Shown here piece after piece: positions 1-7,583 of a DNA stretch of 64,000 bases (positions are counted from its first letter, which is position 1; every line of letters begins with the position of its first letter). The position numbers and the translations under genes are program-made. Under the pieces are notes generated by a model. The model had not been told where the DNA came from. It saw nothing but the letters and a program-made list of their open reading frames with translations, and searched no databases. This DNA comes from Nocardioides nitrophenolicus (lineage in GTDB: Bacteria > Actinomycetota > Actinomycetes > Propionibacteriales > Nocardioidaceae): positions 2,480,001 through 2,544,000 of the forward strand of contig NZ_JAFBBY010000001.1 of the NCBI RefSeq assembly GCF_016907515.1, read 5' to 3'.

Positions 1-2
1 CC

Positions 3-332
3 CTCCAGGCGCTGGGCGTGCTGCGGATCCGCGGGGCGTCGTACCTCGTCGCGAGCAACCAGCTCGCCATCGGCATCCGGCTGCTCGAGCTCGGGTTCCC
101 CCGCGAGGTCGCCGCCGCGGCCGCCGCGGTCTACCAGGAGCACGGCGAGCAGATGGCCAAGGAGCTCTACGAGGTCATCAACGACAAGCTCGCGCCGCTG
201 TACGACGACGCCAGCACCTCCGCGCACTTCCGCGAGATCATGGAACGGCTCAAGCCGCTGTCCGTCGGCGGCCTGGTGTCGGCGTACGAGTCGGCGGTGG
301 CGCGCGCGGCCCGGACCCCCCGGCGGCGCTGA
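3..332 (+). CDS. C-terminal part of a transcriptional regulator, possibly MerR-like (5' end outside window)
   Basis: The reading frame is open from the first bases of the window and stops at 330-332, so the start and any DNA-binding domain lie upstream. The visible part is about 109 residues, helical and Ala/Leu/Glu-rich, with LAIGIRLLELGFP followed by a long helix (AAAAVYQEHGEQMAKELYEV) and an Arg-rich tail. This resembles the effector or dimerisation part of MerR-type actinobacterial regulators, but no helix-turn-helix is in view, so the family is a guess. It converges on the DEAD-box gene, with a hairpin between them. Confidence 0.5.
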   Translation, partial: LQALGVLRIRGASYLVASNQLAIGIRLLELGFPREVAAAAAAVYQEHGEQMAKELYEVINDKLAPLYDDASTSAHFREIMERLKPLSVGGLVSAYESAVARAARTPRRR

Positions 333-394
333 CCCGGCTCGAACTGGCCCCGGAATTGCGCCGACCCGGCTCGAACTAGCCCCGGAATTGCGTC
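331..394. repeat. Two tandem copies of a 32-bp unit beginning GACCCGGCTCGAACT
   Basis: Copy one is 331-362 and copy two 363-394. They differ at two positions (TGG/TAG and GCC/GTC). A third truncated copy starts at 395 and turns into the hairpin at 394-421. The first copy starts directly behind the stop codon of the upstream gene. The core GACCCGGC recurs between the convergent genes at 21311-21444. Confidence 0.8.
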
Positions 395-421
395 GACCCG
401 GCAGAAAGTTCTGCCGGGTCG
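394..421. terminator. Perfect hairpin between convergent genes
   Basis: A 13-bp perfect stem (CGACCCGGCAGAA pairing with TTCTGCCGGGTCG) has a two-base centre. It lies between the stop of the plus-strand regulator (332) and the stop of the minus-strand helicase (451), so it can serve both. No T-tract follows, as is usual in high-GC actinobacteria. Confidence 0.65.
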
Positions 422-450
422 GCGCGAATCTCAGGCCACTTTCTGCCTGG

Positions 451-1938
451 TCAGCGCCGACCGGAGCTGAAGCCGGCGGCACTGTGGCCGCCGCCCGAGC
501 CGGCGCCCGCGCCCCGTGAGCGGGACCGGTTGCGCCCGCCGCCTCCGGAGCGCTGGCCGGCCGGCTTCGCGACGCCCTGCCCCGAGCGGCCCTGGCCACC
601 CGAGCGCTGGCCCTGCCCGCCCGAGCGGCCCTGGCCGCCCGACTTCGAGGCCGCGGCCTGCTTCGCCGCGGGCCTCTTGCCGCCGCCGGAGCGGCGCCGA
701 CCGCCACCGCCGTTGCCGCTGCCACCCTGGGAGGGCGCGGGGGTCAGGTCGATCCCACCGGGGCGGGTCCGCTCGCCGGGGGCCAGGTCCTGCAGCACCG
801 GGTGGTCCGGGCCCTGGATCCGGGTGGTGGTCGGGGTGATCCCGGCGGCCCGGGTCAGCGCCCGGACGTCGCCACGCTGCTCACTGGTCATCAGCGTGAT
901 GACCGTGCCGGCGGCGCCGGCCCGCGCCGTCCGGCCCGAGCGGTGCAGGTACGCCTTGTGCTCGGCCGGCGGATCGGCGTGGACGACGAGCGAGACGTCG
1001 TCGACGTGGATGCCGCGGGCCGCGATGTCGGTGGCGACCAGGGTGGTCGCCGTACCGCTGTGGAAGGCCTCCATGTTGCGGGTGCGGGCACCCTGGCTCA
1101 GGTTGCCGTGGAGGTCGACGGCGGGCACGCCGTTCTTGTTGAGCTGGCGGGCCAGAGCCTTGGCACCGTGCTTGGTGCGGGTGAAGACGACCGTGCGGCC
1201 CGGGGCGCTGACCAGGTCGAGCAGCACGGGCAGGCGCTGCTCGCGCTCGACGTGGAGCACGTGGTGGTCCATCTTGGTCACCGGCGACTGCGCCGAGTCG
1301 GCCTCGTGCACCGCCGGGTCGACCAGGAAGCGCTTGACGAGGACGTCGATGGCGTTGTCGAGGGTCGCGGAGAACAGCATCCGCTGCCCGCCCTTGGGCG
1401 TCTGGTCGAGCAGCCGGCGTACGGCGGGCAGGAAGCCGAGGTCGGCCATGTGGTCGGCCTCGTCGAGCACCGTCACCCGGACGTCGGCGAGGCTGCAGTG
1501 GCCCTGGCCGATCAGGTCCTCGAGCCGGCCGGGGCAGGCGATCAGGATGTCGACGCCGTCGCGCAGCGCGGTGACCTGCGGGCCCTGGCCGACGCCACCG
1601 AAGACCGTGGTGGTGCGCAGCCCGACCGCCTTCGCGAGCGGAGCGACGGTCGCGGCGATCTGGGAGGCCAGCTCGCGGGTCGGCGCGAGCACCAGCGCCC
1701 GGGGGCGCTTCGGCGCGGGGCGGCGGCGCTCGCCGTCGGCGGCCAGGCGGGCGACGAGCGGCAGCCCGAACGCATAGGTCTTGCCGGAGCCGGTGCGGCC
1801 GCGGCCGAGCACGTCGCGGCCCTTCAGCGAGTCCGGCAGCGTCGCGGCCTGGATCGGCGTCGGGACGGTGATCTGCTCCGCGGTGAGTACGTCGAGGAGG
1901 GCGGTGGGCACGCCGAGGTCGGCGAAGGTGGTGGTCAC
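451..1938 (-). CDS. DEAD-box ATP-dependent RNA helicase, RhlE-like, with basic Gly-rich tail
   Basis: ATP-dependent RNA unwinding, probably in ribosome assembly or RNA decay. The GTG at 1938 was chosen because GGAGAG sits 6 nt upstream and the Q-motif region follows (VPTPIQ near residue 25). Visible helicase motifs are TGSGKT (49-54), PTRELA (87-92), DEAD (159-162), SAT (190-192) and HRSGRTARAG (near 325). The last ~100 residues are low-complexity Gly/Ser/Arg/Gln (GGQGRSGGQ-type repeats), a typical RNA-binding tail. The frame stays open upstream to 2391, but that stretch is repeat-derived and unlike the family. The length of 495 aa is normal. Confidence 0.93.
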   Translation of the reverse strand: MTTTFADLGVPTALLDVLTAEQITVPTPIQAATLPDSLKGRDVLGRGRTGSGKTYAFGLPLVARLAADGERRRPAPKRPRALVLAPTRELASQIAATVAPLAKAVGLRTTTVFGGVGQGPQVTALRDGVDILIACPGRLEDLIGQGHCSLADVRVTVLDEADHMADLGFLPAVRRLLDQTPKGGQRMLFSATLDNAIDVLVKRFLVDPAVHEADSAQSPVTKMDHHVLHVEREQRLPVLLDLVSAPGRTVVFTRTKHGAKALARQLNKNGVPAVDLHGNLSQGARTRNMEAFHSGTATTLVATDIAARGIHVDDVSLVVHADPPAEHKAYLHRSGRTARAGAAGTVITLMTSEQRGDVRALTRAAGITPTTTRIQGPDHPVLQDLAPGERTRPGGIDLTPAPSQGGSGNGGGGRRRSGGGKRPAAKQAAASKSGGQGRSGGQGQRSGGQGRSGQGVAKPAGQRSGGGGRNRSRSRGAGAGSGGGHSAAGFSSGRR

Positions 1939-2165
1939 GTGTTTCTCTCCGGGGACCGCAGCACGCGTCGGCGCGTTCCCCTCATGGGCGTCTCGCCGTG
2001 CTGCCTGTCCGGTGACAGGCGGTGAAGCGGTGCCTCGGGTGAGGGGCGCGGTCCTCGGTTGGGGCCGTGGGTGCGCCGGGATCCGGGGCAAGACTGGCCG
2101 GATCGGTGCCGCCCACTCTAGGGGGTGGGGGGTGATCAGGGGGAATCGCGGGCGGGGGTGGCGGG

Positions 2166-2281
2166 CGCTGTAACACGGTGTCCGCTGCGGTAGCCGACCC
2201 GGGTCCGATGTACGCGACCCGCACAGCACCCCTCGGGCGACGTCGCGGGTCGGGAAGAGCGGCGGACACCGTGTTACAGCG
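2166..2281. repeat. Nested palindrome: 20-bp perfect inverted repeat enclosing a smaller one
   Basis: The outer arms 2166-2185 and 2262-2281 are exact reverse complements (CGCTGTAACACGGTGTCCGC in the left arm), 76 bp apart. Inside lie GCGACCCGC and its complement GCGGGTCG, plus GACCCGGGTC. It occupies the middle of the 430-bp gap 1939-2368 between two minus-strand genes. It could terminate the racemase transcript or be a small palindromic element. No coding potential was recognised in the rest of this gap apart from the tandem repeat at 2295-2357. Confidence 0.7.
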
Positions 2282-2294
2282 GTCCACCCGACCG

Positions 2295-2357
2295 GCGCCC
2301 GACCCAACCCGCGCCCGACCCAACCCGCGCCCGACCCGACCCGCGCCCGCCGGACCC
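2295..2357. repeat. 16-bp tandem repeat GCGCCCGACCCRACCC, three copies plus a degenerate fourth
   Basis: Copies are at 2295-2310, 2311-2326 and 2327-2342, the third with one A to G change. A degenerate copy continues to about 2357. It lies directly downstream of the racemase stop (minus strand) and next to the palindrome at 2166-2281. Confidence 0.75.
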
Positions 2358-2368
2358 GAACCCCGCCG

Positions 2369-3529
2369 CTACGACAGCTGCACCGCCGCACCCCGCTCGA
2401 TCAGCCCGTCGACGTCCTTGATCCCCCACGCCGCGAGCGCCTCCCGGGTGTGCGCGCCGGCGCCGGGGGCGGGCGGGTGGGACAGGGTGGCCTTGGTCCG
2501 CGAGAAGCGCGGCGCGGGCTGCGGCTGGACGATCCCCTCGTGCTCGACGAAGATCTCGCGGGCCTTGATGTGGGGGTGGTCCTTGGCCTCGCTCATCCGC
2601 AGGATCGGCGCCACGCACGCGTCGGTGCCGTCGAAGACCGCGCACCACTCGTCGCGGGTCTTGGTCTTGAAGGTCGCGGTGAGCAGATCGCGCAGCTCGT
2701 CGGTGCGGGCGAGGTCGAAGCGGTCCGGCGCGGTGTCCTTGATGCCGAGCAGCTCGACGAACAGGTCGTAGAACTGCGGCTCGAGGGCGCCCACCGACAT
2801 GTGCTCGCCGTCCGCGGTCTCGTAGATGTCGTAGTACGGCGCGCCTCCGTCGAGCAGGTTCGCGGCTCGCTCCTCCTTGAAGCCGCCACCGGCGAGGAAG
2901 GCCGCCGTCATCGCGTTGAGGCTCGCGGTGCCGTCGACGATGGCGGCGTCGACCACCTGGCCCCGACCGGACGTCCGGGCCTCGAAGACCGCGGCGAGGA
3001 TCCCGATCACGAGGTACGTCGACCCGCCGCCGAAGTCGCCCACCAGGTTGGCCGGGAACTGGGGCTTGTCCTTGACCTGCCCGAGACCGTGGAGGGTGCC
3101 GGTGATGGCGATGTAGTTCATGTCGTGCCCGGCGGCCTGCGCCCACGGACCGTCCTGGCCCCAGCCGGTCATCCGGCCGTAGACCAGCCGCGGGTTGCGG
3201 GCGTGGCACTCCTCGGGACCGAACCCGAGCCGCTCCGCGACGCCCGGCCGCATCCCCTCGACCAGCACGTCGGCCTGCTCGACCAGGTCGAGCACGGTCG
3301 CCACCGCCTCGGGGTCCTTCAGGTTGAGCGCGACGCTGGGGCGCCCGCGGTTGAGCAGGTCGTGGGAGCCACCGGTGAGCATCTGCCCACCCGGCCTCTC
3401 GACGCGGATCACGTCGGCGCCCAGGTCGGCGAGGATCATGCAGGCGTGCGGGCTGGGCCCGATGCCGGCGATCTCGACGACCTTGAGGCCCTGCAGCGGA
3501 CCGGTTCCCTGACCCAGCGCGAACGTCAT
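2369..3529 (-). CDS. Alpha-methylacyl-CoA racemase (CaiB/BaiF CoA-transferase family III)
   Basis: Converts (2R)- to (2S)-methyl-branched acyl-CoA so it can enter beta-oxidation. The 386-aa length is close to mycobacterial Mcr. Family hallmarks are GHDMNY (133-138, the catalytic-His region), LVGDFGGGS (161-169, catalytic Asp at 164), the N-terminal VVEIAGIGPSPHACMILADLGA and LLDGGAPYYDIYETADG. The gene lies alone, followed downstream by repeats and preceded by a strong hairpin. The role in branched-chain, steroid or isoprenoid side-chain breakdown fits the CoA-dependent cluster at the far end of the window, but no physical link is visible. Confidence 0.92.
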   Translation of the reverse strand: MTFALGQGTGPLQGLKVVEIAGIGPSPHACMILADLGADVIRVERPGGQMLTGGSHDLLNRGRPSVALNLKDPEAVATVLDLVEQADVLVEGMRPGVAERLGFGPEECHARNPRLVYGRMTGWGQDGPWAQAAGHDMNYIAITGTLHGLGQVKDKPQFPANLVGDFGGGSTYLVIGILAAVFEARTSGRGQVVDAAIVDGTASLNAMTAAFLAGGGFKEERAANLLDGGAPYYDIYETADGEHMSVGALEPQFYDLFVELLGIKDTAPDRFDLARTDELRDLLTATFKTKTRDEWCAVFDGTDACVAPILRMSEAKDHPHIKAREIFVEHEGIVQPQPAPRFSRTKATLSHPPAPGAGAHTREALAAWGIKDVDGLIERGAAVQLS

Positions 3530-3575
3530 GGGCGCATCATGGCACGGAAAGTGACAGCGATGCTGTCAGAGTCCG

Positions 3576-3642
3576 CCGGTAGTCCCTGCTCAAAAGCACC
3601 GTCTAGCGGTGCAGAACGGTGCTTTTGAGCAGGGACTACCGG
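3576..3642 (-). terminator. 27-bp perfect-stem hairpin downstream of the M15 lipoprotein gene
   Basis: Arms 3576-3602 and 3616-3642 are exact reverse complements with a 13-nt loop. The stem core is GTAGTCCCTGCTCAAAAGCA. It starts 7 nt past the stop of the minus-strand gene at 3649 and 46 nt before the start of the racemase gene, so it should insulate the two. It is by far the longest perfect stem in the window. Confidence 0.8.
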
Positions 3643-3648
3643 AGGGGG

Positions 3649-5046
3649 TCAGCCAGGGTTGACGATCCGGGCCAGCTCGAAGTGCATCGGGTCGGTGTAG
3701 GCCCAGTCGCCGCCCCACGCGAAGCCCCACTTCTTGAAGATCGCCACGATGCCCCGGTCCATCTGGCCGACGGTGCCGCGCTGGTTGCCGGGCACGTTGA
3801 GGTCGAGGGCCAGGCCGAAGGAGTGGTTGGACAGCTGGGTGGAGCCGGCGATGAAGCGCGGGTTGTAGCAGCCGGAGTACTGGTAGATCTTGTCGCCCAG
3901 CCCCGTGGTCTGGATCTCGGCGAGCGCCGCCTTGAGCTGCGGCATCATGAACCGGTTGCAGGTGACCCGCCCCAGGATCGGGACCACCTCGGTGACGATG
4001 TGGGCCTTCACCCAGGCGGCGTCGGGCGCGATCCGGCCGCCGCCGACGGGCGTGTAGCGGTAGACCCCGACCGCGTCGCTGAACGCGCCGACCGGGATCG
4101 CCTGCTGGTAGGTGCCGGGGTCGATGCCGCTCTGCGCGACGATGTCGAGGGCGCTGATGGAGAACCGCTCCTTGCCGAACGCCTTCTCGATCTTCTTCCG
4201 CACGACCTGCGGGGACGACAGGCCGGTGTTGATCAGCACGGCGTTGTCCTGGGGCAGCCCGAGCGTCTCGCCCCACTTCTCGTTGACGACCGCGTCGACC
4301 CCGCCGACCCCGCCCGGGAACAGCGCGCCGATGTGGATCCGCTCCTCGTCGACAGCGAGGTAGCCCTTGCTGTCGGGCACCAGCTCCTGCTCGAGCCGCT
4401 TCGGGATGGCGACCTCGCCACCCGCGATCCGGTCCCACTGCTCCTGGAACCGAGCGGAGTCGTTGCCGGTGAACCGGCGGTACTCGGCCGGGTCGACGGC
4501 GGCGATGTTGAAGTACTTGTTCTCCACCGTGAACTGGCCGTAGGACAGCTGCGTCGAGGCGGCGACGCCGGGCTTGCCGCGGACCGTCACGCCGGTGATG
4601 GCGGCCAGGTCGTCCTTCGACAAGGTGTCCTGGGAGACGAGGAGCAGGTCGTCGCCGTACTGCTTGCCGTCGAACGCCCCCGGCGGCGGTACGGCGTGCG
4701 CCGGGTCGGCGACCGCCGTCGTCGCGGTGGCGGTCGTGGTGGCCGCCGCGTCGGTCGGGTCGGGCTTCGGCTTCGGGGCGCCGCTCTCCTGGGGCGTGCC
4801 GCAGGCGGCGAGGGCGAGCAGGGCAGCGGCAGCCGCGAGCCCGGCCACCGGCCGATCCCCCAGGGCGCGGCTCCCGAGCCCCGGCCTACTACGCGACGTT
4901 TCCGACTCGATCTGGCGGCGTTGGCGTCGCTCGAAGGGCCATCCAGCACGACGTCGCTCCGCCGCCTTGCCAGATCGGCCGGAAGCGTCGCTCGCTACGG
5001 CCGTGGCTCGAGAGCCACGCACCAGGGCGCGTCGCACCAACCCCAT
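3649..5046 (-). CDS. M15-family peptidase-like lipoprotein (D-Ala-D-Ala carboxypeptidase fold), signal peptide interrupted
   Basis: The C-terminal ~130 residues carry M15 signatures: SNHSFGLALDLN (metal-ligand His...Asp) and DPMHFEL (metal-ligand His), with GGDWAYTDP before it. This suggests a murein peptidase on the outer membrane face. ATG 5046 has GGAGG about 10 nt upstream. The lipobox LAAC puts the lipidated Cys at residue 82, far too deep, because ~54 codons of palindromic repeat (see 4860-5031) lie between MGLVRRAL and the hydrophobic stretch. Removing them puts Cys at 28, an ordinary lipoprotein signal. Whether the current protein is exported, or translation starts inside, is unclear. 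Orthologues elsewhere would show the original start. Confidence 0.8.
   Translation of the reverse strand: MGLVRRALVRGSRATAVASDASGRSGKAAERRRAGWPFERRQRRQIESETSRSRPGLGSRALGDRPVAGLAAAAALLALAACGTPQESGAPKPKPDPTDAAATTTATATTAVADPAHAVPPPGAFDGKQYGDDLLLVSQDTLSKDDLAAITGVTVRGKPGVAASTQLSYGQFTVENKYFNIAAVDPAEYRRFTGNDSARFQEQWDRIAGGEVAIPKRLEQELVPDSKGYLAVDEERIHIGALFPGGVGGVDAVVNEKWGETLGLPQDNAVLINTGLSSPQVVRKKIEKAFGKERFSISALDIVAQSGIDPGTYQQAIPVGAFSDAVGVYRYTPVGGGRIAPDAAWVKAHIVTEVVPILGRVTCNRFMMPQLKAALAEIQTTGLGDKIYQYSGCYNPRFIAGSTQLSNHSFGLALDLNVPGNQRGTVGQMDRGIVAIFKKWGFAWGGDWAYTDPMHFELARIVNPG
4860..5031. mobile_element. MITE-like palindromic element inserted in frame in a coding sequence, with 10-bp direct repeats
   Basis: CCAGGGCGCG occurs at 4860-4869 and again at 5022-5031. 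Between them is a 152-bp segment whose two halves are imperfect inverted repeats over about 45 nt. Shared blocks include GGCTCYCGAGCC near each end, then GCGACGYTTCCG, then CGATCTGGC (4908-4916 and its complement 4969-4977). Segment plus one direct repeat equals 162 bp, exactly 54 codons, so the host frame stays open. The right end has ~5 extra bases between terminal repeat and direct repeat. No transposase is encoded, so it would need one in trans. Mobility is inferred. Confidence 0.7.
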
Positions 5047-5108
5047 GAACCTCATCCCTCCACCGGGTTCTCCCGGCATCTCCCGAGGCGAGGGTAGTAC
5101 GTGGGTGA

Positions 5109-5732
5109 TCAGCGCAGAACGCGTTCGGCGATCCACGCGATGTCGTCGGCGGTGCGGGTGGGGTCGGCCGAGGGCTGCATGACGTGGCTGAGGACGAGCC
5201 GGACGACCATGTCGATGCTGGCGGCGAGCCGCTCGGCCGGCAGGTCGACGTCGTAGGCGGCCACCCGGTCGGCGACCACCAGCTTGGCGCCCTCGAGGAG
5301 GTACTCGGAGTGCGTGGTCAACAGCGGCAGCAGCTCGGTGTCGGCGCCGTGGGTGGCCGAGACGACGGCGTGGAGCAGGGCGTTGTCCTGGGCGTACTTG
5401 AGCACCCGGCGCGCCGAGTCGCGGATCGCGGCGACCAGGTCGTCGGGGTTCTCGTCGAACGAACGGGTCACCCCGGCGAGGAAGCGGTCCAGCTCGCGCA
5501 GCACCATCGCCTCGGCGAGGTCGTTCTTGGTGCCGATCTCGTTGTAGACGGTCTGCCGGCTGACCCCGACCTCGTCGGCCAGCCGGGCCATGGTCACCTT
5601 GGCCCACCCCGAGCTGGTGGTGAGCTCGACGGCCGCCTCGAGCAGGCGGTCGCGGAGGGTCTGGGTGGCCACCCCCGTGAGGGTAGCCACCCGGTCGACC
5701 AGGGCTCTGGTCCGGTCGGCGAGGAGGGACAT
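5109..5732 (-). CDS. TetR-family regulator of the alkane hydroxylase operon
   Basis: A 207-aa protein with a canonical N-terminal TetR helix-turn-helix (LTTSSGWAKVTMARLADEVGVSRQTVYNEIGTK, shown here in description only at residues ~35-68) and a helical ligand domain. Its start overlaps the ferredoxin stop (TGATG), so it is translated with alkB and ferredoxin. It probably represses the operon in the absence of alkane or an oxidised product. The palindrome at 7476-7492 in the alkB promoter is the obvious candidate operator. Autoregulation follows from its position as third gene. Confidence 0.88.
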   Translation of the reverse strand: MSLLADRTRALVDRVATLTGVATQTLRDRLLEAAVELTTSSGWAKVTMARLADEVGVSRQTVYNEIGTKNDLAEAMVLRELDRFLAGVTRSFDENPDDLVAAIRDSARRVLKYAQDNALLHAVVSATHGADTELLPLLTTHSEYLLEGAKLVVADRVAAYDVDLPAERLAASIDMVVRLVLSHVMQPSADPTRTADDIAWIAERVLR

Positions 5733-5926
5733 CAGCCTTCGAGGGTGAGGGCGAGCACGGGGCACGCCTGCACGGCGGCGTAGACGTGCGCCCGGTCCTC
5801 CTCGGGCGGGGCCGAGTCGAGGACGACGACCTTGTCCTCGTCCTCGTCCACCTCGAAGTAGTCGTTGGCCATGGCCTCGCACATGCCGAGGCCCTCGCAC
5901 TTGTCCAGATCGGCGACGATCTTCAT
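5732..5926 (-). CDS. [3Fe-4S]-type ferredoxin
   Basis: A 64-aa acidic protein, MKIVADLDKCEGLGMC at the N-terminus and ACPVLAL near the C-terminus. The Cys pattern C-x5-C...CP is that of the single-cluster 3Fe-4S ferredoxins that feed actinobacterial P450s and other oxygenases. Start ATG overlaps the alkB stop (ATGA), and its own stop overlaps the tetR start. It probably donates electrons for alkane hydroxylation alongside, or instead of, the fused rubredoxin; which one is used cannot be read from sequence. Confidence 0.9.
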   Translation of the reverse strand: MKIVADLDKCEGLGMCEAMANDYFEVDEDEDKVVVLDSAPPEEDRAHVYAAVQACPVLALTLEG

Positions 5927-7428
5927 GCCTGCACCTTCTCGGGGTCGAACGGGATGAAGTCGATCTTCTCGCGAACCCCGCAGTCGGGGCAGCACCAGTC
6001 GTCGGGGATGTCGGTCCAGGCGGTGCCGGCGGCGAAACCCTCGTGCTCGTCGCCCGCGGCGACCTCGTAGACGTAGGAGCAGCCGGGACAGCGCGCGGCC
6101 AGCACCTCGCCGACGAACTTCTGGGCGAACGGGTCCTCGGTCTTCACGGCGTGCTCGACCGGCGGCGGGAACTTGGCGAGGTACGCCGCCTCCTTGCCGG
6201 GCGCGATGTTGGCGAGGGTGACGTCGCCGTCGAGGTGCTCGACCACGCGGTGGTCCATCACCTTGCGCCACAGCGGCGGGATCAGCGCGAGGTTGATCAT
6301 GCCGGCGTACCCGGTGGGCAGGGCCGGGGACTCCTTGAAGTCGCGCAGCGCCTGGTAGCGCCGGGTGGGGTTGGCGTGGTGGTCGCTGTGGCGCTGCAGG
6401 TGGTAGAGGAAGATGTTGGTGACGATGTTGTTGCTGTTCCAGCTGTGCATCGGCAGCACCCGCTCGTAGCGCTGCTTCTCGCCGACCCGCTGGCGCTTGA
6501 GGCCGTAGTGCTCGAGGTAGTTGACGACCTCGAGCAGCGAGAAGCCGAAGACGACGGTGATCGGGATGTAGACCGCGACCTCCCAGCCGTTGAGCGCGAT
6601 CACGGCCGCCCACAGCGCGACCGACATCGCCCAGGCGTTGAGCACGTCGTTGCCGACGTGGAAGGGGTGGGTGCCCTTGCGGCGGTAGCGCTTGGCCTCG
6701 ACCTCCCACGAGCTCTTCAGCGAGCCCCAGACCGTGCGCGGCCAGAAGCGGTACAGGCTCTCGCCGAGGCGGGAGGACGCCGGGTCCTCGGGCGTGGCGA
6801 CGCGGACGTGGTGGCCGCGGTTGTGCTCGATGTAGAAGTGGCCGTAGAAGGTCGGCGCCAGGGTGATCTTGGCCAGCCAGCGCTCGACGGACTCCTTCTT
6901 GTGGCCCAGCTCGTGGGCGGTGTTGATGCCGATGCCGACGACGCCGGCGATCGACAGCGCCCACAGCGCCTTCTCCCACCACGGCAGCTCGAGGTGGTCG
7001 GCCATCAGGTTGGCGCTCAGGTGAGCGTCGCCCCAGTCACCGAGGCCGACGTGGTTGAGCAGCCAGGCGACCGGGTTGCCCTCGCCGATGATGTAGTAGC
7101 CCGCGAACACCAGGGCGAACATCATCGGCACGTAGGCGAAGACCACCCAGCGGTAGTACTTGTCGTTCTCGAGCTCCTCGATGACCTCGTCGGGCGGGTT
7201 GCTCTGGTCGGTGCCCATCGCCAGGTCGAGCAGCGGGATCAGGAAGTTGACGAGGAAGGGCGCGACCAGGGTGAATCCCCACCAGCCGCCCGTCGCGATG
7301 TAGGCGAGGGCGAAGAGCACGCCGAAGCCGGGGACCATCAGCCCCCACAGCCACAGGTAGCGCTTCTTGTCCTTCCACCTCTCGGTGGATCCCTCGGGCA
7401 CCGTCGCACCGACGATCGGTCCGGTCAT
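5923..7428 (-). CDS. alkB: Alkane 1-monooxygenase fused to C-terminal rubredoxin
   Basis: Integral-membrane diiron enzyme that hydroxylates n-alkanes at the terminal carbon. The eight-histidine set is complete: HELGH (172-176), EHNRGHH (201-207), NYLEHYG (303-309) and LQRHSDHH (344-351). Several hydrophobic segments fill residues 24-300. Residues ~445-495 are a rubredoxin with CPGC (447-450) and CPDC (480-483), so the electron carrier is built in, as in other actinobacterial AlkB fusions. ATG 7428 follows AAGGAGG by 6 nt. It heads an operon with ferredoxin and tetR and is divergent from a Ser/Thr kinase gene. Confidence 0.96.
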   Translation of the reverse strand: MTGPIVGATVPEGSTERWKDKKRYLWLWGLMVPGFGVLFALAYIATGGWWGFTLVAPFLVNFLIPLLDLAMGTDQSNPPDEVIEELENDKYYRWVVFAYVPMMFALVFAGYYIIGEGNPVAWLLNHVGLGDWGDAHLSANLMADHLELPWWEKALWALSIAGVVGIGINTAHELGHKKESVERWLAKITLAPTFYGHFYIEHNRGHHVRVATPEDPASSRLGESLYRFWPRTVWGSLKSSWEVEAKRYRRKGTHPFHVGNDVLNAWAMSVALWAAVIALNGWEVAVYIPITVVFGFSLLEVVNYLEHYGLKRQRVGEKQRYERVLPMHSWNSNNIVTNIFLYHLQRHSDHHANPTRRYQALRDFKESPALPTGYAGMINLALIPPLWRKVMDHRVVEHLDGDVTLANIAPGKEAAYLAKFPPPVEHAVKTEDPFAQKFVGEVLAARCPGCSYVYEVAAGDEHEGFAAGTAWTDIPDDWCCPDCGVREKIDFIPFDPEKVQA

Positions 7429-7470
7429 GTCTGGCCTCCTTGCGCAGCGGCAGCTCTGCCGTTTGACAGA

Positions 7471-7499
7471 ACCGTAGGACTTGTAAAGTCCTTTGACAA
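7471..7499 (-). promoter_or_regulatory. Predicted alkB promoter with palindromic operator in the spacer
   Basis: On the minus strand, TTGTCA (7499-7494) and TACGGT (7476-7471) are 17 nt apart and end ~43 nt before the alkB start. The spacer is occupied by AGGACTTGTAAAGTCCT (7476-7492), a 17-bp palindrome with 7-bp perfect arms. A TetR dimer bound there would block RNA polymerase. The TTGACA/TGTAAAG words recur on the plus strand 35-36 bp further on (7493-7519), perhaps a second half-site. Confidence 0.55.
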
Positions 7500-7583
7500 G
7501 AGCAGCGAATCTGTAAAGTGTCCGCGGTCACACCGCGAACGCGCGAGAATGGGCTCCGGACCAGCGGGCAGGAGGGGGTGGTG

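Noticed and set aside
331..420. Tandem repeats considered as a CRISPR remnant
   Set aside because: Units abut without spacers, only two copies, no cas genes. They belong to the GACCCGGC intergenic repeat family.
1939..2391. N-terminal extension of the DEAD-box helicase up to 2391
   Set aside because: The extension runs through palindrome and tandem repeat sequence and is Arg/Pro-rich. GTG 1938 with an SD fits the family start.
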